DNA of 64,000 nucleotides from an uncultured Microbacteriaceae bacterium (GCA_937872445.1 CALMSL010000049.1:1-64000), one strand, 5' to 3'. Counted from the first letter of the stretch, positions 1 to 8,040 are shown. Notes: generated from the sequence alone by a model not told the origin. Translations and numbers: made by a program.

Positions 1-132
1 GATGACCAGGCGGCCGCCACGATCTGGTCGATCGGGCATCCGACCGCGTATCGCGCGCTCGTCATCGACGCTGAGTGGACGGCAGACTCTTACCGGGCCT
101 GGCTGCGCGCGGCGCTCGCCGGGTTGGAGTAG
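1..132 (+). CDS. TetR-family regulator, C-terminal fragment (gene enters from the left edge)
   Basis: The first frame is open from base 1 to a TAG at 130-132 and encodes 43 residues. The stretch with SIGHPTAYRALVIDAEW followed by YRAWLRAAL resembles the ligand-domain end of a TetR subgroup in which an S/G-P-x-Y-x-x-L-V-x-x-x-x-W core precedes an amphipathic final helix. The complete TetR protein at 21706-22371 ends similarly (YLLMADNLGWDLDRWQRWL). The DNA-binding half lies outside the window, so the family call rests on this tail alone. Nothing indicates its target. Confidence 0.5.
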   Translation, partial: DDQAAATIWSIGHPTAYRALVIDAEWTADSYRAWLRAALAGLE

Positions 133-168
133 CGGGCATAGTACTACGCTGTGTCCGGCGGTTTGCCG

Positions 169-181
169 TACAATGACGTCA
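169..181 (+). promoter_or_regulatory. Leaderless-type promoter and palindrome at the DUF1778 antitoxin start
   Basis: A TACAAT hexamer (169-174) ends 7 nt before the ATG at 181, and no Shine-Dalgarno sequence is visible, so the mRNA probably begins at the A of ATG. The perfect palindrome TGACGTCA (174-181) overlaps the predicted +1. It is a plausible binding site for antitoxin autoregulation, which is inferred. Confidence 0.5.
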
Positions 182-453
182 TGACGAAATCCACCGACCG
201 AGTCGAATTCCGTATCACGCCGGAACTGAAGGACGAGCTCGAAACCGCATCCGCCATCCGAGGGCTTACGACATCCGCATTCGTGAAGGATGCGGCGCTG
301 CGGGCCGCGCGCGCCACCATTCAGGAGGAGCATCTGCTTTTTCTCGGGGCTGACGACTGGGAGTTTTTCACCGCAGAGATCAGTCGCCCAGGGAAGTTTG
401 TTGAAGGGCTCGCGGACCTGCTTCGGCGCCCTTCCATATTTACTGACCAGTGA
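181..453 (+). CDS. DUF1778 (TacA-like) ribbon-helix-helix antitoxin
   Basis: This 90-residue protein opens with a ribbon-helix-helix fold: TDRVEFRITPELKDELETAS gives the strand and first helix, then GLTTSAFVKDAALRAA. That is the DUF1778 arrangement. The C-terminal half (about 50-90, with FLGADDWEFF) is the usual toxin-neutralising tail. Antitoxins of this family bind a cognate GNAT toxin and repress their own operon. The stop overlaps the GTG of the GNAT gene by 4 bp (GTGA), so the two are translationally coupled. An upstream in-frame ATG at 151 was not chosen because the -10 hexamer lies between it and 181. Confidence 0.9.
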   Translation: MTKSTDRVEFRITPELKDELETASAIRGLTTSAFVKDAALRAARATIQEEHLLFLGADDWEFFTAEISRPGKFVEGLADLLRRPSIFTDQ

Positions 454-965
454 CGACATTCACGCCACCGCGAGCGCTGCAGCGAGGCGATCCCGTCGGC
501 ACCTTTGATTGTGGTGTCCCCAGCCTCAACAACTGGTTTCGTACCCTGGCATTGACGAATCAAATTTCTGGCGGTTCTCGGACGTTCATGACCTTTGCTG
601 ACGACCGAAAAATTGCTGGTTATTACTGCCTCTCGTCGTTCGCTGTGGCGTGTGCAGTGACCGGAGACCTTGGCACCCACTTGCCCGATCCGGTGCCTGC
701 GATTTTGATCGGCCGCCTGGCAGTCGATCTGCGTTTCCGAGGGCATGGGCTTGGCGCCTCATTGCTTCAAGATGCATTTGTCAGAGCGGTGCAAGTCTCA
801 CATCAGATCGGCAATGCCGTGATCGCCGTTCACGCTCGAGACGAGAATGTCGTACCGTTCTACGAGCAATTCGGCTTCACACGACTTCCTGGCGGAAAGC
901 ATATGCTCATCCTGCCAATGTCGGATGCAGTGGTCGTCATCGAACGGCTCCGCGACGAACTCTGA
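450..965 (+). CDS. GNAT acetyltransferase toxin (TacT-like)
   Basis: The protein has 171 residues and starts at a GTG overlapping the antitoxin stop. The N-terminus carries FDCGVPSLNNWF and later SRTFMTF and IAGYYCLSSFAV, features shared by TacT/AtaT-type toxins, which acetylate the amino group of charged tRNAs. The acetyl-CoA pyrophosphate loop is RFRGHGLGASLL (about 95-106). The tyrosine in VVPFYEQFGFTRL (about 135-147) sits where the catalytic Tyr of the family lies. All expected motifs are present, so the module looks intact. Which tRNA it acts on cannot be read from sequence. Confidence 0.9.
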   Translation: MTTFTPPRALQRGDPVGTFDCGVPSLNNWFRTLALTNQISGGSRTFMTFADDRKIAGYYCLSSFAVACAVTGDLGTHLPDPVPAILIGRLAVDLRFRGHGLGASLLQDAFVRAVQVSHQIGNAVIAVHARDENVVPFYEQFGFTRLPGGKHMLILPMSDAVVVIERLRDEL

Positions 966-1108
966 TCGCCGCACGTGGGGCGCTGGGGTTGCCGCACTTC
1001 CCCTCCACAGCATTGCATTGCCAGCGAACGCCCACTGCGCCGACCTGTTCGGCCTCCTAGCCTGGATCGGCTGCGCAAGACTCGTGCGATGACGGTGCTT
1101 ACGGTAAG

Positions 1109-1129
1109 CTGGCTAAGTAATCTAGCCAG
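1109..1129. promoter_or_regulatory. Inverted repeat, probable operator of the Phd/PIN module
   Basis: CTGGCTA (1109-1115) and TAGCCAG (1123-1129) form a perfect 7-bp inverted repeat with a 7-nt spacer. A -10-like TAATCT (1118-1123) lies inside it. It sits 17 bp upstream of the antitoxin ATG, where Phd/YefM antitoxins typically bind for autoregulation. That function is inferred. Confidence 0.55.
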
Positions 1130-1145
1130 AAATGAGGAGCCGCCC

Positions 1146-1403
1146 ATGAAGAAGGTGAATATCTTGGACGCGCGTAACAACCTGTCGAAACTGGTCGCCG
1201 CCGCCAGCGCTGGCGAAGACATCGTGATCGCTAACCGCGGCAAGCCAGTAGCCCGGCTCGTTTCGGTGGCCGACGATGCTCCCACCAACACCGCAGGAAG
1301 CGCCGCTGCCTGGCTGGTGAGCAATCCGGTACCCCGTCAGGCCTCCCGATCTACTGCGGCGCTCGAACAGCAAATCGCCTCCGAGCGCGAGGGCTGGGAG
1401 TGA
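1146..1403 (+). CDS. Phd/YefM-family antitoxin
   Basis: The 85-residue protein starts with MKKVNILDARNNLSKLVAAA and continues AGEDIVIANRGKPVARLV, the DNA-binding and dimerisation fold of Phd/YefM antitoxins. The C-terminus is charged and likely disordered, wrapping the toxin. A GAGGAG ribosome site (1134-1139) stands 6 nt before the ATG. The last codons overlap the GTG of the PIN toxin by 4 bp. An in-frame start at 975 would add 57 residues unlike the family and is rejected. Confidence 0.9.
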   Translation: MKKVNILDARNNLSKLVAAASAGEDIVIANRGKPVARLVSVADDAPTNTAGSAAAWLVSNPVPRQASRSTAALEQQIASEREGWE

Positions 1404-1795
1404 TCTACCTCGACTCGTGCGTCGTCACCTACGCGGTCGAAGACCACGGTGCTCGCGGTGACGAGGTGCGCCGACAACTCATCGAGTCCACCGATGTCGT
1501 GGTAGCGATCAGCCCGCTGGTTATCCTCGAGTGCCTGGTCGGGCCGTTGCGCGAGGAAAATCTCGTGCTGCACGACCACTACGTCCGTGCTCTTAAGCAG
1601 TTCCGGCTGCTACGGCTCGAGCCCGAGCACTTTGTCAGGGCGGCGGAGCTTCGCGCGCGCCACGGCATCCGTACGCCGGATGCGCTGCACCTCGCCGCCG
1701 CGCAGTTGCACGGCTGCGATCAGCTCTGGACCAACGACAACCGAATGGCTGCCGCTGCCAGCGGCCTCAGTGTCGTCGTCACAGGCCGGGCGTGA
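1400..1795 (+). CDS. PIN-domain ribonuclease toxin (VapC-like)
   Basis: The protein has 131 residues, the usual PIN-toxin size. Acidic metal-binding positions are visible: Asp5 in MIYLDSCV, the Glu of LVILECLVGPL (about 48), the Asp of TPDALHLAAA (about 97) and the Asp of LWTNDNRMA (about 115). These coordinate Mg2+/Mn2+ in RNA-cleaving PIN domains. It is coupled to a Phd-type rather than a VapB-type antitoxin, a common partner exchange. The start is GTG 1400, which overlaps the antitoxin stop. RNA specificity is unknown. Confidence 0.9.
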   Translation: MIYLDSCVVTYAVEDHGARGDEVRRQLIESTDVVVAISPLVILECLVGPLREENLVLHDHYVRALKQFRLLRLEPEHFVRAAELRARHGIRTPDALHLAAAQLHGCDQLWTNDNRMAAAASGLSVVVTGRA

Positions 1796-1856
1796 CCGCA
1801 TCAGCAAGCATGTTTTGGGCGAACGAATGCGCGGCGAACTCCAGAATTCACCTCTG

Positions 1857-2681
1857 CTACTCGGGCAAAGAGTTCACCGAGTCTTCGGATACTTCAGCCT
1901 TAACCCGCCGCTCCTCCTCCGGCAGATGCACCTGATACACCACGACCGGAATCAGCACGAGCGACCTCAAGTCGAACACCGCGTGCAGGAGGATCGGCCA
2001 CAGGATGTTGCCGGTCGCCAGGAACACCGCCATCAGGACCACCCCGATCACAAAACTCCCGATCACCCCGCCAACGCCCTGATAGGCGTGCAGAAGCCCG
2101 AACACCACGAGGCTCACGCTGATCGCCAGCAGCGCATTGCCGAACACCCCGAAAATGAGTGCCGGCAGCGCGAGCCGAAACAGCAGCTCCTCCACAATGC
2201 CGGCGTTGATCGACAGCAGCCATCCGAATTTCAACTCCGCGCGGTTGCGGGGGAGCAGCGCGTGGATGTCGCCGATCGTCGGCACCTCCGTCGCGTTGCG
2301 TCCGAAAAACACGAGCGCGATCATGCCCACCACGAGCCCGATCGCGCCTCCCACGACGAGCCCGGATACCAGGGCGCTCCCCGCAAGCACGCTGCGGAAC
2401 CACTCCATCGGCGGCCACGTCTCGACCTGCGCGAGCATCCGCGGCACGAAACCCCACACGAGCACGAACACGACCAGGGCAGACCCGCCGAACCAACCCA
2501 TCGACTCGACCAGCCACTTGCGGTACATCGCCTGCCGTAGCCGTGTGGAATGCTGCCTCGTGAAGCGCTGATATTCGCGCCGATCCTTCGTGACCGCGCG
2601 CCACACGAGGACGCCCATTAGCGCCGCGAGCACCGCACCCAGGATCCACGGGGTGGAGAGGGAGTCGACCGGGATCACCAT
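1857..2681 (-). CDS. CPBP-family intramembrane metalloprotease-like protein
   Basis: This is a multi-pass membrane protein of about 274 residues. The C-terminal half holds the CPBP (Abi) signature: EELLFRLALPAL, then FGLLHAYQG and finally LLHAVFD, which supply the Glu and His residues of this glutamic/metalloprotease family. Six to seven hydrophobic segments are visible. The start is uncertain: ATG 2681 has a weak AGGA upstream, while ATG 2711 would add ten residues without a good ribosome site. It converges on the PIN toxin gene. Members act in protein maturation or bacteriocin immunity; the substrate here is unknown. Confidence 0.85.
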   Translation of the reverse strand: MVIPVDSLSTPWILGAVLAALMGVLVWRAVTKDRREYQRFTRQHSTRLRQAMYRKWLVESMGWFGGSALVVFVLVWGFVPRMLAQVETWPPMEWFRSVLAGSALVSGLVVGGAIGLVVGMIALVFFGRNATEVPTIGDIHALLPRNRAELKFGWLLSINAGIVEELLFRLALPALIFGVFGNALLAISVSLVVFGLLHAYQGVGGVIGSFVIGVVLMAVFLATGNILWPILLHAVFDLRSLVLIPVVVYQVHLPEEERRVKAEVSEDSVNSLPE

Positions 2682-2940
2682 TCCATCCTGCCAGTGCCGC
2701 GCTGAGGACATCCGCCGACGCCGACACCGCGGTAGCGAGCACGGCAGCCAGCACGGCCGGGACCACGGCAGGGTACGCGGCGGGCTGCGTAGCCGTTCGT
2801 GCGCAACAGCGGATCGCGCGAACCCAAACTGCGCCGCAATCCTGAGGGTTCGGCGGTCAATTATGTGAATTGCCCGATAATGCGAACTCCACTTTTCAAT
2901 CTCATCGTGGTCTCATAATCGCGTTGCTAATTTCGTGCTC

Positions 2941-3678
2941 ATGACCACTCATGCAATACAGATGCACGAGATCGCGGTGTCTTTCGGGTCGCGCCACGCG
3001 CTGACCGGGATGACACTGGAGATCGCCCAGGGCGAAGTTTTCGGCCTTCTGGGACACAACGGGGCAGGCAAGACGACGACAGTCAACGTGCTGACCACCC
3101 TTTTGGCACCGACCGCCGGAACCGCGTTAGTCAACGGATTCGACGTGGTGGCGCAGGCGCAGGAGGTGCGACGGTCGATCGGCTACCTGCCCGAGAACGT
3201 GCAGTTCTACGATCACCTCACAGTGCGCGAGAACCTTCGGTTCTTCGGAAAGCTGTCCGGCCTCAGGAAGCCGGATGGTCGCATCACCGAAGTTCTGGAC
3301 TTCCTCGACTTCGGCGGGATGGAAGATCGTCGAGTCGGAGGTTTCAGCAAGGGGATGCGGCAGCGAATCGGCATCGCGCAGGCTGTGCTGCATGAGCCCA
3401 CCGTACTGTTCCTCGACGAACCCACCTCGGGACTCGACCCGGAAGGGGTGCGGGCGCTCAGGGACACCATCGCGCGACTGAACAGCGAGTTCGGGATGAC
3501 CATTTTCATGAACACCCACCTGTTGTCGGAAGTGACGAAGACGTGCACCAGCATCGGAATCCTGCGCAATGGCGGCCTCGTGCACACCGATTCGATGTCG
3601 GGAACGCTCAACACATTCTCCAGCGAAGATTCGCTCGAAGATGTGTACTTTCAGCTGGAATCGGTTCCCGTCCGGTGA
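2941..3678 (+). CDS. ABC transporter ATP-binding protein (ABC-2 exporter)
   Basis: The protein is a complete ABC ATPase of about 245 residues: Walker A GHNGAGKTT, Q-loop region YLPENVQFYDHLTV, signature FSKGMRQR, Walker B VLFLDEPTSGLDP, and switch His in MNTHLLSE. It lacks membrane segments and should power the two permeases that follow. ATG 2941 is preferred over GTG 2935 because an extended -10-like TGCTAATTT (2925-2933) ends 8 nt upstream and no ribosome site exists, which suggests a leaderless mRNA. The stop overlaps the next start (GTGA). Substrate unknown. Confidence 0.93.
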   Translation: MTTHAIQMHEIAVSFGSRHALTGMTLEIAQGEVFGLLGHNGAGKTTTVNVLTTLLAPTAGTALVNGFDVVAQAQEVRRSIGYLPENVQFYDHLTVRENLRFFGKLSGLRKPDGRITEVLDFLDFGGMEDRRVGGFSKGMRQRIGIAQAVLHEPTVLFLDEPTSGLDPEGVRALRDTIARLNSEFGMTIFMNTHLLSEVTKTCTSIGILRNGGLVHTDSMSGTLNTFSSEDSLEDVYFQLESVPVR

Positions 3679-4577
3679 ACGGTTTCACCGCATCGTTCCA
3701 GCACGAGTTGCTGTGCACCCGACGGGCCCGAATCCCTCAACTTCTGCTTCTCGTGTTCCTGGCGATGGTCTCGATGTCGTCATTCATCGGCTGGTCGACG
3801 CGCAACACGGTCAACGCCGTCTACCAACAGATCAGCGCCGACGGGCTCACGACAGCGCCAAACCCGTTTAGCGGCACACCGGATCTCTTCTACGCGCAGA
3901 ATTCCACGATCTATGTCGTACTGATCGGCGCACTCATGGCCATTGTGCTGGGCGTGCAGTCCACGATCCGGGACCGAAAGGCCACAACCTATGCACTCGT
4001 CCTCAGCCGGCCGGTTACCTCCGCCGGCCGGCTGTTGGGCCAGCTCGCCGCACTGAGCGTAGTCATTGCGGTGGTGCTGGCGATCAGCATCGTCATCAAC
4101 TGGGGGAGTATCGGCGTCATTACCGGGAGCATCCTGGGGCCGGATTCGACGACAAGGTTGGCGACCTTCGGTGTGCTGAGCTGGATCCTGTTGACCGCGT
4201 TCGCCATGGTCGGGATGTTCAGCGGCATCTACAGCAAGAAGGAGACCACGGCGCTGCTGGCACCCTTCATCGCGTGGAGTGTTGTCGCGTTCATCCTGCC
4301 GCAGCTGGGAACGGCCGCGCGACCGGTAGCCCTGCTGAACCCGATACCGTCGATCCCCCCGCCCAGCGGCGGAATATTCGACACGATCAATCTCTTCACC
4401 GGCCCTCTGGCCATAACGGAACAGTTCAAACGCGCCGCGAGCATCGTACTGAAGGACAGCACCGTCACGGGCAGCGTGACCGCCGCAACACTCGTGCTGC
4501 TCATTTTTCTCGTGGTCCTGATCTTCTTCGTGGCGGCGACACCCAGAACGAAACTAGGGAGCCCACTCGATGACTGA
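3675..4577 (+). CDS. ABC-2 type permease subunit
   Basis: The protein has 300 residues starting at GTG 3675, which overlaps the ATPase stop. One N-terminal membrane helix (LLLLVFLAMVSMSSFIGW) is followed by a large extracytoplasmic segment, then five hydrophobic segments. The conserved stretch after the second helix (RDRKATTYALVLSRPV) is the NosY/ABC-2 type cytoplasmic signature, in which the enzyme core contacts the ATPase. It overlaps the next permease by 8 bp. An upstream extension of the open frame runs through the ATPase gene and is not credible. Confidence 0.88.
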   Translation: MNGFTASFQHELLCTRRARIPQLLLLVFLAMVSMSSFIGWSTRNTVNAVYQQISADGLTTAPNPFSGTPDLFYAQNSTIYVVLIGALMAIVLGVQSTIRDRKATTYALVLSRPVTSAGRLLGQLAALSVVIAVVLAISIVINWGSIGVITGSILGPDSTTRLATFGVLSWILLTAFAMVGMFSGIYSKKETTALLAPFIAWSVVAFILPQLGTAARPVALLNPIPSIPPPSGGIFDTINLFTGPLAITEQFKRAASIVLKDSTVTGSVTAATLVLLIFLVVLIFFVAATPRTKLGSPLDD

Positions 4578-5535
4578 CGTCCTGACCTTCTCATCGAAGG
4601 AACTTCTGGATCTGAGGCGCGATCCCCTGCTCATCATTCTGATCGGATTCCTCAGCGTCGCTGTGGTGATCTCCGTACTGGTGGGGGCGGCGGACTTTCG
4701 AATTCAACTTGACGCCTACAACCAGTACGCGCAGCAGTTGGCCAACTCGGGAAGTGGCACCCCCGCTGCTCCTCCCCAACTGTTTCCGCTTCAGCTTCTG
4801 CGTGGTGGAGTTGAGTACATTGAAATACTCGGGGCGCTGTTCGCCGTCGTTCTCGGGTATGGCACGGTCGCGAAGGAAAAGCATCGAGGCACGCTTCAGT
4901 TGATGCTCACCCGCCCGATTGGCAGGTTCGCCATCGCCGGCGGCAAACTGTTGGGGCTCTCCGTCGTCTGGCTTGTCGTCGTCGCATTCCTGACCGTGGT
5001 GTCCATCATCACCATTTCCACGGTGGGCGGTGCCTCGCTCACCTGGCACGACCTGATCCGCGTGGTCATCGCCGCGATGCTCGCCTGGGTGTACTTGATG
5101 TTCTGGAGTGCCCTCGCCATCGCACTGACCGTGCTTTCGCGACAGTTGAGCACAGGCTTGATCGTCGGCCTCGTGGTGTGGCTCGTCATCGTGCTGATCT
5201 TGCCTCAGATCGGCGACACGATGGACCCGGACAACCAGGTACCGGGCGGGCTCTTCGCGTCACTTCAGATAAAGAAGGCAGACGAACTCGCGGTCATGGC
5301 GCACTTCACCTGGTTTGACGACATTCGGAACGGCATCGAAGTGTCGTCCATCGAGAAGCACTTCGAACGCCTCACCTTCGGGTTTCTCGGAATAAAGGAG
5401 CAGTACAACCAGCAGCCTCTCGCCTACATCTGGGGGGACCTGTTCCCCTACGCCATCACACTCGCGGTTGCGACCCTCGCCTCCGCGTTCTTCGCCCTGG
5501 TCGCCACGACCAGACGAATGTTGCAAAGGAAATAG
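4570..5535 (+). CDS. ABC-2 type permease subunit
   Basis: The protein has 321 residues and is a paralogue of the preceding permease: a cytoplasmic N-terminus (FSSKELLDLRRDPL), a first helix, a roughly 60-residue external loop, then AKEKHRGTLQLMLTRPIGRF matching the RDRKATTYALVLSRPV segment of its neighbour. Five further hydrophobic segments follow. The two permeases probably form a heterodimeric channel with the ATPase at 2941-3678. The gene begins inside the previous one, and the secreted protein begins 2 bp after its stop, so all belong to one transcript. Confidence 0.88.
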   Translation: MTDVLTFSSKELLDLRRDPLLIILIGFLSVAVVISVLVGAADFRIQLDAYNQYAQQLANSGSGTPAAPPQLFPLQLLRGGVEYIEILGALFAVVLGYGTVAKEKHRGTLQLMLTRPIGRFAIAGGKLLGLSVVWLVVVAFLTVVSIITISTVGGASLTWHDLIRVVIAAMLAWVYLMFWSALAIALTVLSRQLSTGLIVGLVVWLVIVLILPQIGDTMDPDNQVPGGLFASLQIKKADELAVMAHFTWFDDIRNGIEVSSIEKHFERLTFGFLGIKEQYNQQPLAYIWGDLFPYAITLAVATLASAFFALVATTRRMLQRK

Positions 5536-5537
5536 CC

Positions 5538-6119
5538 ATGAAATGGAAAATCATCATCCCCAGTGCTGTCGTCGCAGTTGCCGCGATCGCTCTCGTCACC
5601 GCGGTCATGGGCGGAGCCCACGGCTCCGCGGTTCCCGGCCCGGCCGGCGTGTCTCAGGGCGCGAACAATGCGCCCACCGTTCTCCCGGTGACGTCGAACC
5701 CGATCAAGAACACCAGCACGGCCCCCGGGCTCGTGCTGGTCGGTGCGATGGCGGAAAACAATGTTGATCCGGTAACGAAACAGACCATCGCGGACCGCCT
5801 GCAGGTGCAGCTGAAAAACACCTCATCGGGCACCTTGAGCGGTTTCGAGATCTTCTACACGATGACGGATATGACCACCAAAAGCTCGGAGTCCTACTAC
5901 ACCCCGCTTGCCGGGCTGAGCTTGGCTCCCGGTCAGGAGGTGACCGTATACTTCGACAACCAGACGGGAGCGAACCACTACCCCGAAAACAAGTTCAGCC
6001 TCTATCGCAGTTCGAAGAATGAGGTTGACTTCACTATTCAGGTGAGCGCCAAAGGCGTGGCCGTCGCCAACGGCACTGCGGTCAAAGGCGCTGGAACCGG
6101 TGAAGTGGTCGGTGGGTAG
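5538..6119 (+). CDS. Secreted protein with a beta-sandwich-like domain, function unknown
   Basis: The protein has 193 residues. Residues 1-30 form a signal peptide or membrane anchor (KIIIPSAVVAVAAIALVTAV), followed by a low-complexity Gly/Ala/Pro segment and then an Ig-like run of short strands. Recognisable pieces are LQVQLKNTSSGTLSGFEIFY, LAPGQEVTVYFDN and KFSLYRSSKNEVDFTI. No catalytic motif is seen and no lipobox cysteine is present. I do not recognise the family. It lies 2 bp behind the second permease, so it is probably exported with, or assists, the ABC-2 system. Confidence 0.8.
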   Translation: MKWKIIIPSAVVAVAAIALVTAVMGGAHGSAVPGPAGVSQGANNAPTVLPVTSNPIKNTSTAPGLVLVGAMAENNVDPVTKQTIADRLQVQLKNTSSGTLSGFEIFYTMTDMTTKSSESYYTPLAGLSLAPGQEVTVYFDNQTGANHYPENKFSLYRSSKNEVDFTIQVSAKGVAVANGTAVKGAGTGEVVGG

Positions 6120-6176
6120 TTCACGCATGGCGAATGCCTGATACTTCCGCGCGCTCGTGCGGCCCGACACGGAGAC

Positions 6177-7487
6177 GTGAAAACTGAAGTGAACGAACTG
6201 CTTGCGCTGAACATCGTCTCCGGCCCCATCATTGTCGCGTTCTTCGCGCTTGCCGCGGCGCTCCTCATCTTCCTGCTTGCGCGTCGACCGACTCGTCGCT
6301 GGCAGGTGACGAGTGCGGTCGCGGTGCTGGCGGGCGTCGTGCTCGCTGTGGTGATCTGGTTCATCGTTCAGGCGACCGGCAGCTTCGGGATACCCATCAG
6401 CCCCACCGTGTACGCCCTGCTGGCGGCAACCCTCGCGGGCGTTTTCGTCGCGGTCGTGAACTTGTGGCGATCGCGGTGGTGGCGGAAGGTCATTGCCATC
6501 ACCGCGGTGCCGGTGTTTCTCGTCACCGGCACCCTCGGCATCAATGCCGAATTCGGTCTGAACCACACGGTCGGCTCCCTTTTCGGGGTTGTCAGCGAGG
6601 CCCCGATCGCACTTCCCTTCGCCGCCATTCACCCCAGAAACAGCCCCAAACCGGGGCCGCTGTGGCAAACCTGGAAGCCGCCCGCGAATATGCCAGCACA
6701 GGGTTCGATCGGAACACAGGTCATCCCCAACACGATCTCCGGCTTCAACTCGAGGCCGGCCGGCATCTATCTTCCGCCCGCCGCGCTCGTGCCGAACGCA
6801 CCCCGGCTGCCCCTCGTGGTCATGATGATGGGGCAGCCTGGATCGCCGGATACGGTGTACACGGCCCAGGTGCTCGACAAAATCGCCGCCCGCAATAACG
6901 GTCTGGCACCCATTGTCATCGTCGCCGATCAGATCGGGAACCCCTACCAGGACCCGCTCTGCCTCAACACCGCAAAGTACGGAAACGTGAAAACGTTCAT
7001 CAACCAGGATGTCGTGAATTGGGCACTGGCCAACCTCAACATCATCCACGACCACAAATACTGGACGATCGCCGGATACTCCAACGGTGGCGCGTGCGCC
7101 ATTTCCTACCTCGCCGAGTTTCCGAAAATCTGGTCGAACGTGTTCGACATCTCCGGCGAAGAGTATCCCGGTTCTGAGAATCCGAGGCACGTGCGGTCGA
7201 GCATATTCAATGGCGACCAGGCCGCCTACGACGCCATCAAGCCCGAGAACATGCTGGCCAGTCGGAAGTATCCCGACACCTTCGGGATGTTCACGGTGGG
7301 TTCCAACGATGCCGGCTACATTCCCGGTGTGAAACGGATGGCGGCAGCGGCCGCCGCAGCGGGAATGGACGCGGTGTACTGGGAATCCCCCAACGGCGGC
7401 CACGTGCTCCCTGCGCTCACGGATGGTCTGAACAAGGGATATGAACTCCTTTACCCGCGGCTGGGGCTTTCGGCCGGACCGCCGTGA
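6177..7487 (+). CDS. Membrane-anchored alpha/beta hydrolase, putative esterase (Ag85/esterase D-like)
   Basis: The protein has about 436 residues. Four hydrophobic segments fill residues 13-125, then a long extracytoplasmic hydrolase domain. The nucleophile elbow is GYSNGGA (Ser near 302), a candidate acid lies in VGSNDAGYIPG (Asp near 377), and the His is in NGGHVLPAL (near 409). The fold resembles the putative-esterase family that includes mycolyltransferases and esterase D. It follows the exporter genes on the same strand after 57 bp and may process the exported material; that is inference. GTG 6177 has GGAG close by; GTG 6189 is an alternative start. Confidence 0.82.
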   Translation: MKTEVNELLALNIVSGPIIVAFFALAAALLIFLLARRPTRRWQVTSAVAVLAGVVLAVVIWFIVQATGSFGIPISPTVYALLAATLAGVFVAVVNLWRSRWWRKVIAITAVPVFLVTGTLGINAEFGLNHTVGSLFGVVSEAPIALPFAAIHPRNSPKPGPLWQTWKPPANMPAQGSIGTQVIPNTISGFNSRPAGIYLPPAALVPNAPRLPLVVMMMGQPGSPDTVYTAQVLDKIAARNNGLAPIVIVADQIGNPYQDPLCLNTAKYGNVKTFINQDVVNWALANLNIIHDHKYWTIAGYSNGGACAISYLAEFPKIWSNVFDISGEEYPGSENPRHVRSSIFNGDQAAYDAIKPENMLASRKYPDTFGMFTVGSNDAGYIPGVKRMAAAAAAAGMDAVYWESPNGGHVLPALTDGLNKGYELLYPRLGLSAGPP

Positions 7488-7495
7488 CACTCCGC

Positions 7496-7557
7496 GCAAC
7501 GGCCCGAACGGCGAAAAGCCTCGCGCACCCGCAGGGGCGGATGCGCGAGGCCGTTGC
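7496..7557. terminator. Long hairpin between convergent genes, likely bidirectional terminator
   Basis: Two nested perfect stems are present: GCAACGG (7496-7502) with CCGTTGC (7551-7557), and GCCTCGCGCA (7518-7527) with TGCGCGAGGC (7542-7551). No U-tract follows, as is common in actinobacteria. It lies between the hydrolase gene and the oppositely oriented small secreted protein. Confidence 0.65.
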
Positions 7558-7569
7558 GAGCAGGCGTTT

Positions 7570-7848
7570 CTACTGCTCGTTCGCCCCACCTTCGTGGTTC
7601 ACGTCGACGCCATCCGGGTCGGCGTGGCCACCGGGGCCGTCAGCGGCGCTTCCCGTCTCAGGGGCTTCAGCGGTGGTACCCGTCTCCGGGGCCTCCACCG
7701 TGTCCGTACCTGAGGTCGCTCCCTGGGAAGTGGAGGACGGCGGGCTGCTCGGCGTGGGGGGTGTGGTCGCCATCGCAGCACCGGCCCCCATCGATGCAAG
7801 ACCCAGTCCTACGAGAACCGCCAGTGTGACCTTTGACTTTTTCTTCAT
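7570..7848 (-). CDS. Small acidic secreted protein, function unknown
   Basis: The mature part is only about 65 residues after a clear signal peptide (MKKKSKVTLAVLVGLGLASM then GAGAAMA). It is Pro/Thr/Ser-rich with two APETG units, then an acidic His-containing tail (GGHADPDGVDVNHEGGANEQ). ATG 7848 is preferred because AAGGAG lies 6 nt upstream; ATGs at 7854 and 7863 are also possible. It is divergent from the two-component array, so its expression or its product may relate to those sensors. The tail could bind metal ions, but that is a guess. Confidence 0.75.
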   Translation of the reverse strand: MKKKSKVTLAVLVGLGLASMGAGAAMATTPPTPSSPPSSTSQGATSGTDTVEAPETGTTAEAPETGSAADGPGGHADPDGVDVNHEGGANEQ

Positions 7849-8040
7849 CATCATCTCCTTCATTTCTCCTTCGTCCTCCATTGAGGGCACCGAAAGCGTC
7901 TCAGTCCCGCATAAACCTCGAATAAATTCCGCTGGGAGATCACCCAATGACTAAAACCTCTAATCCACCTAATCTGAGACGCACTGCTGCACGTGAACAC
8001 ACGTTCACCTGTCCGGGCCGTATTCGCGAGGGGCTGGAGC

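Noticed and set aside
2712..2934. A gene between the CPBP and ABC genes
   Set aside because: Frames on both strands are short and without motifs. Only a weak CAATT-N5-AATTG repeat and promoter-like sequence near 2914-2933 are seen.
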